Part shown: one piece after another, positions 1 to 13,066 of the stretch
Layout of the letters: every line of letters starts with the position of its first letter
How positions within the stretch are numbered: position 1 is the stretch's first letter
DNA from: Astropecten irregularis
Taxonomy: Eukaryota > Echinodermata > Asteroidea > Paxillosida > Astropectinidae
Reading direction: 5' to 3'
DNA: 64,000 nucleotides
NCBI GenBank assembly: GCA_963971285.1
Contig: OZ020250.1
Location: 9,098,499 to 9,162,498 of the forward strand
The notes under the pieces: model-generated
What the model was told of the DNA's origin: nothing
The model's database searches: none
What the model saw: only the letters and a program-made list of their open reading frames with translations
Position numbers and translations under genes: made by a program

Positions 1-825
1 CGGCGTCACGATCCTGACGGAAATGTTCTCAAAACAGATCTGATTGGCTGATGTGTTGCATAAAATTTGCATGCAGGCATGTATCAGACGTTCGTACGTA
101 GTGACGCGGAGTAGAATGGGTGATACTCAAACTAAGCGAATGCACGGAATCAAATTCTTCTAAAGATCAAAAATAATAGTGAAAAGATGCCCATGAATCT
201 GCATTTCTTTGACAAAAACCAAAGTATGATATTACCTTTTAGATTGAAGCCCTGTTTTACAGAGTACCTTCCTCGGTACCGTATTGCCAACGGTCCTTTT
301 TTGCCACCATTTCAAAAATGGATCCAGAAATGGGTTTATCTTTAAGCCTGAGCTCAATCTGAGGATTGTAAACACTGGCTACAGCTGTGCGCTTTCCAGT
401 GTTTTATCCTGGCTTTGCTTTCAAAATGGCGGCTTAAGGGACGTCATTATCAAGTCTATAGTATATAAAGTATTAGTGAAAAGATCGGTTTCGCTTCGGG
501 GTCATTTCAGAAGCAATAAGTATGGGATTTGTGCGACTTATGCAGTTCACTCCCTGGTCTGTCAGCTCACATTAAACCTCATGGGATTGATGCTGTATAC
601 TCCACAATGCCACGATGTCAGAGTACGGAGAGCGCCTTTCCCAGCGGGACGAACATTTCTTGGCCATGGGTGTCTGGTTCCAATTTGCCAGGGATAGTGT
701 TCGGTCCATGCACGGTCGAGATGTCAATGCCTTGTCACTTGCTCACATTGACGTATGTGTGAATCAGCAGATGACCCCGTTTATAAGCTGAATGTATGTA
801 CAAGTTTAGTGTAACAATGTAGCGA
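1..825. other. Unassigned left flank
   Basis: A fragment of the M1 MITE right end lies at about 180-240. Open frames at 284-762 show no recognisable domain and no convincing splice context. The gene A/B 5' flank does not recur here, although the neighbouring trinucleotide array does. Confidence 0.5.
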
Positions 826-1660
<835 letters not shown>

Positions 1661-2198
1661 GCAGCAGCAGAATAATGCAAGAATGTCGTTATGCGCAAAT
1701 TACATTAAAACAAATATCAAGTCTAAACGGCCCCTTTGATATTTAAATACCCAACTCATGACACACATCGGGCTCGTGAAAAGAAGAGATCCAAAGCGTC
1801 AATCCGAGTTGCTTGCATCATTTCATCATATTCTCTTTTTCTTTTTTCATTTGCCCCGTTCGACTGTCAGCCCTCACCCACCCATTCACTATCACCACAG
1901 CAATAACCATCACCATCAGTCAAGGGAATGCCTGTCTGCAGAGTCTATTATCAATGTACGTTATTTTATTACCGTCGATGCTACTCATTATTGGGTAATT
2001 GACTCTTTTCAGGGCAAACTTGACAAGGAAAACCCAATATTCGTCTATAAATAATGAATCCTATGTGCTCTATATCATTCTGACAATTAAGGAAAAAATA
2101 ATGTTGACACAGACATTTCTTTCTTTTTGACAGTTTATAGCCTTCATAAACGCGAGGTGTATTCGATTGCCAATTATAATTTCCGTTAGACTAATTTA

Positions 2199-2471
2199 TC
2201 TAAATTGCATATTAGGAAGACAATATAGCGTCTAAAAGTGAACATTTGGGAGACATCTGCAAATAGGGAGACTTTTCGGTGTCTCCCTATTATACCAGCT
2301 ACATTTTAAAGACATATTTTTACAGTCCACATTTTAATAGAAGACAGAAAATGCTGTCAATATGAACATATGTCAATTTCAAGTTCATTAGTTTGGAGGA
2401 TGTTTAGAAATGGGTAAGTAAAGTTTGTGCACGACCCAATGAGAAAGTCTCCCTAATGACCCATTCACGGT
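2199..2471. mobile_element. GGGAGACA-type element, unit 1 only
   Basis: About 270 bp with GGAAGACA at the left and AGTCTCCCTAA at the right. The uninterrupted site is visible in unit 2 near 14696 (TTTCCGTTATATCAACAATT). Relatives occur at 31060-31330 and 52691-53030. Confidence 0.6.
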
Positions 2472-2964
2472 AATATCAACAATTGGAATGGAGTGAAAAA
2501 TTTATTATAAAAAGCTTCTGGTGTGTGTTCCCCACGTCACCGCCTCTGCGAGTCAATGACCGTTTATGCCCAATATTTAAAAAAATTGAATCAAGTCAAA
2601 TCAAATCAAAAAGGAAAATAAGTTTGTTTTCCGACCATTCAAGTATCTTAATACCTTAACATCGTGCGATTTTTATAAGCATAAGATAGCCGGTATTAGC
2701 AGAATTGTCTTTCTAAACTGTCAAACATTGAAAAAAAAATGATTTTGTGTCCTTAAAATTTGGTATTGAGCTGGAATCTTTGTGCTTGAAAGGTTTCTAG
2801 TTGAATACCCAAAATCAAAACAGGAAAGAATTAATGTAAAAACCCCATTGTGGTATTTCTGTCTGTAGCTCAAGAGAAATATTTTTTTTATAAATATTAC
2901 TTCAAGATTACATTAGAACAAATGTATATACATTAAAGTTGGCCTTAATAACAGCATTAATCAT

Positions 2965-3335
2965 TTAAAGGTATAATACATGATTATAATACATGATTGG
3001 TAAAGGTCACATAACAGCACTTACACTTTGTCTGATCCATATGTGCATGAAATAATAAACCTGTGAAAAGTGGAGCTCAATCGGCCATCAGTTCTGAGTC
3101 AGGAGAAAAAAAGCGAAAACCCGACTCATTTTTTCTTATACAACATAAAGAATGGTAAGATCATTAACCCGAGATCAAAACTGTTTTCGGTTTTTTTTGG
3201 ACTAATTTCTGGATAAATCTAGCATTTCAGGCGGAAACATTTGATCACCACCATTTTCATACCCTGAAAGGTATACGCAAATCTGTGAACTTTTCTGTTT
3301 GGGTATGTTACCAATCCTGTATACTGTACCTTTAA
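2965..3335. mobile_element. M2 MITE (TTAA-flanked)
   Basis: Begins TTTAAAGGTATAATACATG and ends TGTACCTTTAA, with TTAA at both ends. Its right half resembles the M1 family. Confidence 0.7.
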
Positions 3336-3654
3336 GGCATTATTTTTTTAGCAAATCAGGTGACAAAACAGAATTCAAAATCAATTACCCAGCAGGCTTC
3401 AGTTGGAACGTTCCTGTAAAGAAAATATATGCTGGAACGTGAATTAAAGAACTTTGGTTCTTCACGAAACAGCTTCTCTTCCAATCAGACAACAAATATT
3501 AGTATTCACTAAAATCATAAGCCTCTAGACACCTTTGTTTCTAATTCATACATTGCAAAGCTTAAAATAAGACTGAAAGCTTCAGATGACTTTCATTTTC
3601 AAGTCCGATAACTGTTTCTAATCGAAATTAATTAGCTGATTTTTAGGTTTTATA

Positions 3655-4026
3655 TTAAAGGTAGTGTCATACTTTGGTTTTTGTCCAAGAAATGCAGATT
3701 CATGGGCAAAAATATCAAGGAAGATACAGTAACAGTCATCTGTGAAAATTTCAGTCCCATTACGGTGCTCATCACCTTTTGAGAAAACAGTGAAAAAAAA
3801 CGCCCAAAATATTTCTGAAGTCTTTTCGCCGTTATTTGTTATCTTTTAAAGATCAAAATTGTTTTTGGTCATTGGTTTTACTCTTTTCTGGATAAATACA
3901 GCATTTCAGGCAGAATTATTTTAACGATAGATTTCTACCATCACCATCATTATACCCAGTAAGTTATAGGTAAATCTGTGACGATTTCTGTTTCGGTAAG
4001 CTGCCAAAGTATGATAGTAACTTTAA
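3655..4026. mobile_element. M1 MITE (TTAA-flanked)
   Basis: Inverted termini of the form AGGTARTATCATACTTTGG and its reverse complement, flanked by TTAA. About 370 bp, non-coding, no transposase. Confidence 0.75.
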
Positions 4027-4448
4027 GATGCAGTTTCATCCAACAATAACAGCATTTATAAGAAATTTAATTTATAGTTCATATGCCTGGGTTATTGGTG
4101 TTATTATCAACTGTTAGTAATTAATAGCATAAACCGTTATGGAAAACATTTTGTACATTAAAATCAAGCATATATTCAGCATACTAATATTTTTTTCACG
4201 ATATGGGTGCAGACCAGTAAATGAAAATTCCCATAGGCTCTCATGTAAAATGGCCAATTAAAACAAATAACCGGTCAAGCTATACAGCCATTCTGCAAAA
4301 CAAAGCTTCGAAAATTCATTTCCATTTTCTTTTAAACATTATAGAGGTTAACCAATTTCATTTTTAAGCGAAAAGTCCATCCAAAAAAAAATAACCCCCA
4401 AACTTCCCTATTTACTTTTAAAACAAGTATCCCTCCACAATACTATAA

Positions 4449-4454
4449 TTTATT
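4449..4454 (-). terminator. Candidate polyadenylation signal, gene A
   Basis: AATAAA on the minus strand about 355 nt after the stop codon; the same hexamer and surroundings are conserved after gene B. Confidence 0.4.
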
Positions 4455-4809
4455 ATGGCAAAGGTAGAGGGACTTTATGGCCTTAATTCATTCAAACAGC
4501 TCGGGGGTGACAGTATAAACTCTGGGGACCGGGTCCATTCCCAAGCAGGGCTCGCCAAACGCTTTAAAAAATGCATTTTTAAGTTATCGAAAAATCAGTA
4601 AGTTTCTAACTGAGATTGACCTAATTGCTGGTCTGCACCCAATGGCTAAGGCTGTTTCCCAATTCTCAGGCTGCGGCTGCAAATTATGCATGCACCTTTG
4701 GCAGCAACAGCCACTTTCATAGACTTGCGTGTTATTTGCGGTCGCAGCCATAGATTTGGACTAATTCAAAAAGAAATGCGTTTGAAGGGCGCCCCCATTA
4801 TGTAAACAT

Positions 4810-7800
4810 TTAAGTCTTGGAATCAATGTCGATCACATTGTACTTATTGGAGGATATTATGATTGGTAGTCTTGGACTCGTGCGGTCACTGCTTCCCTTC
4901 ATTCGGTCCAGCATTGAATATTCCCCATCTTCTTCCTTACAGTTGGTCTGCAGTGCGTTGTACGAATTAACATTGACAAGTTTCCCTGGTGGGAGTCGAA
5001 TGGACGTTGCTGCGTAGGCATACGTGGGTGAATTTGACCTAGCGGTCGGGGACGAGTTTACGGCCACCTCATACCCAGGGTCGGCTCTTGCATGCTGCCG
5101 TTTCCCCTTCGCACCCAGCTCCTTGTTGACTTGAGCGTACTTTGGCACGGCACCGGTCGCACCTAGCGATGCCACTTCGTACGGTGCGCTCAGATCTGCC
5201 GGCACTGGATTTGCACGCGACGATTTCGAGGATATCTCGGCAACTTCGTAACCGGTGGGGTTGTTGGCGCCCTCTCGCGGCGAATTTGGGACACCGCAGG
5301 CTGGCTCCTCGTATCCACCGTCATTTCTGCTGCGTTTTTTAACGGGAGCAGATTTTGCTCCCGGGGAGTATACGTCATCTGGATTCTCGTACCCAGTATC
5401 CGATCCCTGCTTACCATTCACCCTCTTCACATCAGGTGGTTGTCTAGTCATCATTTGTTTGGGAGAGTTGGGTTCATAAGGAGACGGCCTATACGCGTGT
5501 CGTTCCGACTGTTGCTGGCAACTTGAAGAAGGACTGGAGAAATCCTCCGAATCCACGCTGACGTAATTACCGTAGGAGAAAGCGACATTGTGGTTCCCGA
5601 GGAGGACCGGGCTGTTGGCGTGAAGTGCACCGGCGCCCGGTGGGCTGTGCACGAGGCCTTTGCCTGGCCCCCGCGGACTCCGCACGTTGTTCCTGGTGCT
5701 GTCCATTCGCGGACAGAAGAAGTCGCCGCTTCGCTCCATTTCGTTGCCTGATATATGTCGCTCATAAGACGGATTTCTAAGAACAGAGACTCCCCCTGTG
5801 GGAAAAATATAACAAAAATACCGTTGTCCTTAAATTCTTGTTCATTCTCTGTTATAGCCCCATTGCTATTTATGGCTTGTTCCTATCTCGCCCACATCTC
5901 GTTCCTAATTCGTTTATGGCTTGTTCCTATCTTGTTCATATCCCGTTCGCATCTTGACAGTATCTGTTTTGTCAAAATCCGCTACGCACGTGTAACAGCT
6001 CTAATAGCACCTGGTAGGGCGCATTGATCTTGTCTTGTCAGTTTTACACAGGATTTCGTCGTTTTGCAATGACAGGTAAAAATGTTGCCACTTGTCGGTA
6101 TAACCAGAAACCAACAAAATGTTTCCGGCCTGATTTTGGACAGGTTGGGGATATTTCCCACTGCTTACTAACTATTTTCTCATTTCAAACTCACCAATGG
6201 TTCACACACAAAAATTGTCGCAAACACATACAAAACAAGCCAATATTCGGTTCGTAAACTCGACCAAAACCAATTTTGATGAAAATTCACAAGTTGCAAT
6301 GTTATGCATTTTAAAAACTAGATGATTAGAATAAAAGACCTCACAAAAAATTATCAACGATGTACTATGCCTTACAGTTCCGTGTGTTCTTACTAAGGCT
6401 TTCCTTCAACCGATACAGGACAGCGGAGCTACATCAGGCTGTGTTTTGTTTGGGGTTGTTGTTTGTTTTTCCTGACGGTCGCTCTTTTTGTTCACTTACC
6501 ATTCGATTTAGGATCCTGATATCTGGATTCATGGAGGTTTGTGCAGTCCACCGCATCAAAACTGAAGGTAAACATTACAGAAACGATTAACCTTTATGAG
6601 GTGAACAGTTGAACACGAATCAAAGAGAATTGCAATGCTTATTTTGTTGTCGCTAGCGCTTGTAAATAATTTGAGCAAAAAGTTACTTTATTCATTCGGT
6701 ATACACATATCACATGGTTTGAGGGTGGACAGTCGATTCTAGCTCCCGAGGTGTTGGAAATTGACAAACTATAGTTCCCGAGGCGAAGTTTGTCAACTTT
6801 CAACACCAAGGGAAGCTAGAATCGACTATCCACCCGAAATAAGCCATGTGATATTTGTTTTACTATACCTCATAAATATTCACAATTGATTCGTCGAGAT
6901 CGGCATCAGTAAGTGCAGGAAAATGTTCGTGTTCGTGAGCTACCATTAACTTCATGTAGGTCGAGGCTCACGCACGCGCGCTGCAAACTTTTCCTAGGAT
7001 GCGCAGTGAGACGTTCCACGCGCAGTGAGATGTTACACGTGTAACAGTTCCTTCGGAGATTCCCCGGCCTACTCGCCGGTGATCAGCAAATATATCCACA
7101 TGGCACGTGATGGTGAATTGACCAATTGGGATTCGGCTCTAGGTCGTAAATATTTATGAGGTATAGCAATAGGTATTATCATCATTTCTGCATTAAACCG
7201 ACACAGATAATCAAAGAAAGATTACTGGAAAGCTGAACCGAACAAAACTCATGAACTCAAGACAGAACGGGAAGGAGGCGACATAATGACAAATCCCTTA
7301 AAGGTGCAATCTTACTTTGGTAGCAAACCAAAACAGAAATCTTACAGATTTACCTATACCTTTCAGGGTATAAAGACGATGAAGGTACAAACATATCGTT
7401 TTACGTTTTCCTGCCAGAAATGATGTATTTATCAAGAAATGAGTAAAAACCAACGACCGAAAACAATTTTGATCTATATAAAAGATAAAAAATAACGGTG
7501 AAAAGATTTTTTTTAATACCTTGGGCGTTTTTCACTGTTATGTTTTCTTCAAAAAGTGGGCATCTGCATTTCTTTGACAAAAACCAAAGTATGATATTAC
7601 CTTTATAGTATTCGATGTGCAAATTGTGCAAATCCTATATACACCGATTCGACGGCACGAAATGCCATCCGCCATTACTGCGGTGTCCCCGCCCGCCTTT
7701 TGTGTGTCATACACGAATCCAACTTGCAATTCGTGTAATGGGAGACTTTTGAGAATCGGTCTTCAAGTCAACAGCTCACGCGCACGCAATTGTGAGCATG

Positions 7801-10800
7801 CGCACGCAATTATGCTCACAATTGCATGCTCAGCGCGTGCGCTGTTGACTTGAAGACCGATTCTCAAAAGTCTCCCATTGGCCCTGCGGTGTATCAGGGG
7901 ACATGTACCCTGCAGTATAGAGTGCAGCAGAGCGGAAATTCTGTTGTTGCCACTCAGTAGGCGGACGGAGACACCACAGTAATGGCGGACGGTACGTCGT
8001 GCCGTCGGATCGATATATACAGACTGAATTAAACACATGAATCGTATAATTATACCGATTATCTACAGGAATATCCACGCGAGCAGGCTTGCCACGTGAC
8101 CGCCGCCTCCTTCGGAATAGCGCCACCAAGAGGATAATGACGAATATTGCCAAGACTGCCGGTAGCCAGTACTGGATATAGAAGACAACCTCGTTTGACA
8201 CGTTGCCATTGACAGCAGCTTCCGTGGTCGTAGTCACACCTGCGAATGGATATCAATTACATGTATAGAGTTTGACTCAGGGTTCGGCCGGATTCGGTTA
8301 ACGGCTTTTGCTCACGGCCGTTGCTGCCTGGACTTTGGTGCATATCACAAAGCAGCAAGAGCCTTAGTCGAAGTCGTAACTGCTGACTTGGATCCCAACA
8401 CTTACACAGCAGAATGTGGGTCTGCATATGCATACATAAACAGTGCTTTTACACGGCTCCAATTCTGGTTGAAGATTGAATTCTGACTTGGATTTCAATG
8501 ACTTCAAATGGGCGAAGGATACGAGATGCCTTTTGTACAAATTTGATGACTCCATTCAGTGGTATAGGTCCACGGTTCAGTCATTAACCTGAAGAAAAGA
8601 CGCCAATGAAGTCGCCACGTCACGGTAGACAACTCGGGAATTTTACAAGCATCAAAGCAGTTTCATTTTATTTACCTCCTATCTGTGACGGCGATGTCAT
8701 GCTGGAGGTTTCTTGGGTGGTTGTCGGATCAGGCGTCCGTATTGGCGTCGTTGGTGATGTCACGGTGGTCACCCGTACCTCGGTCTCCAGCTTTGTTGTT
8801 GGTGTCGTGCCTGGCGAGGAGTCAGTCGTTGGTGGCGCACTTGTCGTGAGGCAGTTTTGCGGTGTAAAATAAGAACTCCTTGACAAGAAATTATACAGAA
8901 TATTGTTTTCCAACACCAAAGCATTCTGTCAAACATTTAGAGGCCCATCAACTCATTGGCCTGTCCTTTTTCAAACTCTGTTCGTTGTCTGTTGGGGTCT
9001 TTTAGGTTGTTAGTTTATGTATGTTACTGTAGTGGTTCCATAACAGTCTACTCATCAATACAAGTAATAAACTGGTAAAATGTATAAAATGCTTGGAGTT
9101 AGGAGGGTCTGGCGCGTTTCGATCCTGGCAGGATCTTTGTCAAAGAATTCGATAAAGATCCTGCTAGGATCGAAACGCGCCAGACCCTCCTAACTCCAGG
9201 CTCCTTATCAACTTTGTTTTGGGACAAAAACTCGCATCATCCCCCAGTTAATGTTTCTGTAGGATTGTGCTCTGTATTTAATCCCTTGATACAATTTGTA
9301 GAGTTGCATTTTGCATATATTTCGAAATGAGTGTATGTGTGAGTTTGTATAGTAGTATTCAAGCCGTGGACGAAATAACAAAGGGATTTAACTGTGGGAA
9401 AAGGTCTACGATTGGAAAGCATGTACAAAACCAATGGAGCTGCTGCCCAAAAAAGAGGAACAATTGGGGTCCACGATTGCAGGCGTTTACACACTTGCGG
9501 GTGTGTAGCATGCACACTGTGGACCTCATGACAATGGACTTCCACAATGCAGGATCCCAAGACGTTATGTGGACTCGCACATGTCCACATAATGTCTTGA
9601 TGCCAACAAAAATGCCACCAGAGAAATTTCCAATGTGTCTTTATCCGTCGCAAATTGAAGTTTATTATTCAAGGGATATTTTGTCCAAATTCAATCATGA
9701 AAAGATTGGTACAGTTTAAATACCAATGGTTTGAAGTTGTTCATCTGGACAGTAAATGGGAGCAAAGGAAAGTCTACATAAGGTATGTAAAACAAACGTG
9801 TGTGTGAGTGTGTGTGGTCTTCTAGGTCGCTAGTTACAGTTTGTCATCAGCACTTACCCTTTGTATCTACTAGATGGCGAGCACTCAGCCCCTATGCGTC
9901 GATTAGGTCGTGGACTTTCATGATCGTAGCCGAACTGCAGTATTCGATCTCTAGGCCCATTGGTGATGCAAACGCATTCATCCTCTTTGGCGCCTTCGTA
10001 ACAAGCATCTTCACTGGCTTCGTCATTTGGTGTCGAACTTGCGAAGCATGTAGGGCCATGGCCACCATTCCTGTACCGACGACGTCCTAGTTAAAACCGC
10101 AGTTGTTGATCAAACAGAAAAATACCGAGCAAGCGCTTGTATTAGGATTCTACCATTTCATTTTTTATGACAGCGTTTCCAAATATCAATTTATATAACA
10201 AAATGCAAATCATTTTGTTATATCAGGGAATTGACTCGATTGATTTAAGTCATTGGAAGACTGGAGCAGGATTTGAACCAGCGACCTCCAAAATCCTGTA
10301 ACCGTCCTCTGCTCTTATACCAACTGAGCTATAGTATCTTTGTTCGTTTGCCACTCAGAAGCCAGGAAACCACTCACATGATCATTTAAGATAGGCGCAG
10401 CATTAGCAATGTTGCAATCTTAGAAACAGTACATGGGGGATTACTCAAAGAGGATACGGCTTTTTAATCATGGAATTTATCCAATAAACCACAAAGAAAA
10501 CTGACCGGATTACATTTTATTTTATTCAAGAGGGAATGAACTGCCACGCGGCTAATGAGCCTTTGATTTAAATTAGTATCAAATTGTGACTTGGGCATTT
10601 CACATTCGAACAGTACGTGATTTTCTTACTGAATGTTTCTGCTTTCATTAGTTTTGTATTAGTTATCATTCGTTTTTGTTTATGTTTTCTGGATATTAAG
10701 TGGATTTTTTTGGCCTAGCATGTAAAACACACAAGTTTTAATATGGTACCATCATGATTCTATTAGACTCTTTATAATGTACCTCTAACAGACCTCCATA

Positions 10801-13066
10801 CCATGATTTAATGGTTTTCTTTCTCACGAGTTTTGGTTTGTTTTAAAAGCTACCGGGAGAAGCATGTTAGTGATGTCAAAATATTGACAGTTGTATATTA
10901 AAGTAAACTTCATACTTTGTTTTTGTTTTGCCAATGAAATGCAGATTCATGGGCAAAAATATCAAGAAAGATACAGTAATAGTCATCTGAGGGAAAAAAC
11001 ACTTCACGGTATTTTCAAATCTACTCACAGAAGTTTGATCTCCCCTTTTGGTATTTTGTTTGCTCTTTTCTGGATAAATACAGCATTTTGGGCATATGTA
11101 TTTAACGGTATATTTCTAGCCATCTATGTATAGGTAAACCTGTGAACATTTCTGCTTTGGTTTGTTACCAATGTTGTACATGCCATTTAAACCATGACGG
11201 AAATACAAAGATTTACTTGCGAAATTCTCGGGTGCATCGCCACACGGTTCTCGGGCCGGACATTGGAGGTAACCTTTGCACTGCGCCCTGAAATTAAAAA
11301 GAAAAGAAATTTACTGACAGGGTAATAGTATAAGTTTTTCCGGTCATGACCGAGAAGTGCCACTATTAGTGTTCACTCGGCCCAAACCATGAAATAGCCA
11401 CATGGGGCTGCGAATTTCAACTGCAATTGCAAGTGTTGTGTCTATTTTTGTTTGTCGAACATTTTAATTTCGACACCAACGGAGAAGTCTGCATATAAAT
11501 ACCAAACCTTATTCTAACAGATATCCTCATCACACACTTTTGTAACTTATTTCTAAAATCCTCTGAGTCAATGAAACTGAATTTGGCTACCGTGTTCCTT
11601 TTAGGACAAAAAAATAGACGGTAAGACTGTATTTATAATAGATATAGGGAAAAATAGGGAGACATGTATCTTATAATAAATCTATCTAAAATATCCGATA
11701 TCTATGTATCACGACCCTCTATATGACAGTCTACTATTTATTCATTAAAAAAGGTATAACGCATCATAGCTATAGCTTTTTGTAGTGGTAAATAAATATG
11801 TATTTCTCTTAAGTTGTGATTAATGTGGAATAAAGAAAGGATAGTTATTAGATTTTAAAGACAAAGAAATTATTCAAATATTGATCAAATTCCCTTAAAA
11901 ATCGATCATAATAAAATTAGCCTTAAACTAAGTCAATTAAAGGAAGCACCATACTTTGGTTTCTGTCAAAGAAATACAGATTCATGGGCAGAAATATCAA
12001 GGAACATACAATAAAAGTAATCTGTGAAACTTTCAGTCCCATACGGTGCTCACTTTTTGAGAAAACAGTGAAAAACGGCCACAGTATTTCTTAAGTCTTT
12101 TCTCTTTTATTTTTGATCTTTTAAAAGATAAAAAAGATTTTCGGTCGTTGTTTTATTAATTTCTGGATAAATACATCATACCCTGAAAGTCATATGTAAA
12201 TCTGTAAACATTTCTGTTTTGGTCGCTTACCAAAGTATGATACAACCTTTAATGTTTCTCAGTAGTCGTATCGACAACTGTGCAATCCCCTTTTTAACTT
12301 CAACTTTTAGGTTTTGCTTTTCTGTTGTTTTTATAGCTTGTTTATCATGCCGTAAATTTCTGTGTATTTTCTTAATGTAGTGTTCGTGTATATGTACATG
12401 TATGTTTTAACACCGTGGTTTGATGTTTTACCTACTATAACGCAAACTTATTCCTCTTCAGTTTTATCTTTGTTTTTATGATTATGTGTTTTGATGTAAA
12501 TTTTACCATTGTATGAATAAGCATGTTTTTCATTTTCTTTTAACTATGTAAACGACAAGCAATTCAGCCTATGGCTGCGAAATGTCTGTGCAATAAACCA
12601 TTAATAAAAAATAATAATACATGTTGGCCTACCGAGTAAGGATTCTATAAACTTGTTATCACGATTTCGAAATGAATTCAGAATTTAGAAAGTCAATTTC
12701 TGTACAGTATCTTAAATTCAGGGATTACGTTAAATAATTCTAACGAATTCAGAAAAACATAAAACGAGCTTGAGAGAAGACGAATATAGTTGATTATTAT
12801 ATCCAGATTATTGATTTACTTATTTGTTTGAACAGCAGAGGGTTTTATTTTTTTTTTTGGGGGGGGGGGGGGGGGGTAATGATTAATATTGTGCCACCGA
12901 CTTACCATTCACACACGTGTCTAAGTACCATCGGTATCCATTCATCTGCACCGCGCCGTAAACGACGGTCAACCCTGGTGTCGTTTGGCAAGGAAGTATA
13001 ACTATCCGCGACAACCATAACCATCATAGTCACACATAATCCACAGACAACCAAATACTTTGCCAT
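4810..13066 (-). CDS. Gene A: single-pass receptor-like protein with Cys-rich/mucin ectodomain and multi-tyrosine tail (copy 1)
   Basis: Seven exons with consistent phases: 13066-12906, 11287-11217, 10086-9858, 8878-8676, 8239-8056, 6561-6500, 5747-4810 (1848 bp, 615 aa plus stop). Start ATG has A at -3 and G at +4. Exon 1 encodes a signal peptide (MAKYLVVCGLCVTMMVMVVA), an NDT glycosylation sequon and a basic RRLRR site. Exons 2-3 (about residues 54-153) form a Cys-rich domain of no recognised family. Exon 4 is a Thr/Pro-rich mucin-like stalk. Exon 5 carries an NVS sequon, a transmembrane helix (about 242-263) and an RRRRRS stop-transfer. Exons 6-7 give a tail of more than 330 residues with no kinase domain; exon 7 has 16 tyrosines, including YENP (pYxN, Grb2-SH2 type), YEEP, three YEVA, YAQV, YSML and YNVI (YxxPhi type). 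Likely a phosphotyrosine-scaffold receptor. The architecture is seen in the sequence; a recognition or immune role is inference. Tandem paralogue of gene B. Confidence 0.82.
6710..6850. repeat. Inverted repeat in gene A intron 6
   Basis: TCACATGGTTTGAGGGTGGA pairs with the segment ending CCACCCGAAATAAGCCATGTGA; inner arms include ATTCTAGCTCCC and its reverse form. Shared with 19055-19190. Confidence 0.6.
6861..7166. repeat. Element with TATACCTCATAAATATT termini
   Basis: The left end is repeated inverted as AATATTTATGAGGTATA about 300 bp on. Unit 2 has the counterpart at 19203-19503. Confidence 0.6.
7298..7606. mobile_element. M1 MITE in gene A intron 6
   Basis: Left end TTAAAGGTGCAATCTTAC, right end CCAAAGTATGATATTACC. 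Shared with unit 2. Confidence 0.7.
7635..8020. mobile_element. Palindromic element (outer) in gene A intron 5
   Basis: CTATATACACCGATTCGACG at the left pairs with CGTCGGATCGATATATAC at the right; inner arms CGCCATTACTGCGGTGTC and reverse. Holds a second palindrome at 7737-7879 and ends close to the exon 5 donor. Confidence 0.65.
7737..7879. mobile_element. Nested 143-bp palindrome
   Basis: AATGGGAGACTTTTGAGAAT pairs with its reverse complement ending at 7879. Relatives at 20085-20218 and 51713-51853. Confidence 0.7.
9092..9200. mobile_element. 109-bp palindrome, gene A intron 3
   Basis: Arms CTTGGAGTTAGGAGGGTCTG and reverse complement meet around TCTTTGTCAAAGAATTCGA. Absent from the matching place in unit 2. 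Confidence 0.7.
10214..10549 (-). mobile_element. tRNA-derived SINE insertion, gene A intron 2
   Basis: Minus-strand A-box region TAGCTCAGTTGGTATAAGAG and B-box region GGTTCAAATCC (10263-10335), preceded by the conserved GGTTTCCTGGCTTCTGA segment. The site in unit 2 (near 22940) is empty. Confidence 0.6.
10898..11190. mobile_element. M1 MITE in gene A intron 2
   Basis: Internally shortened member ending in CATTTAA about 26 bp from the exon 2 donor. Confidence 0.6.
11937..12252. mobile_element. M1 MITE in gene A intron 1
   Basis: Left end TTAAAGGAAGCACCATACTT, right end CAAAGTATGATACAACC then TTTAA. Confidence 0.7.
12849..12876 (+). repeat. T-run followed by an 18-G run
   Basis: A run of T followed by about 18 G, 29 bp inside intron 1 from the exon 1 donor of gene A. 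Unit 2 has a much shorter T-run plus GGGGGG at about 26245-26256. Confidence 0.8.

Noticed and set aside
5755-6257. Plus-strand frames beside gene A exon 7
   Set aside because: Intronic sequence of gene A, duplicated with the same frames in unit 2; no domain or splice support.
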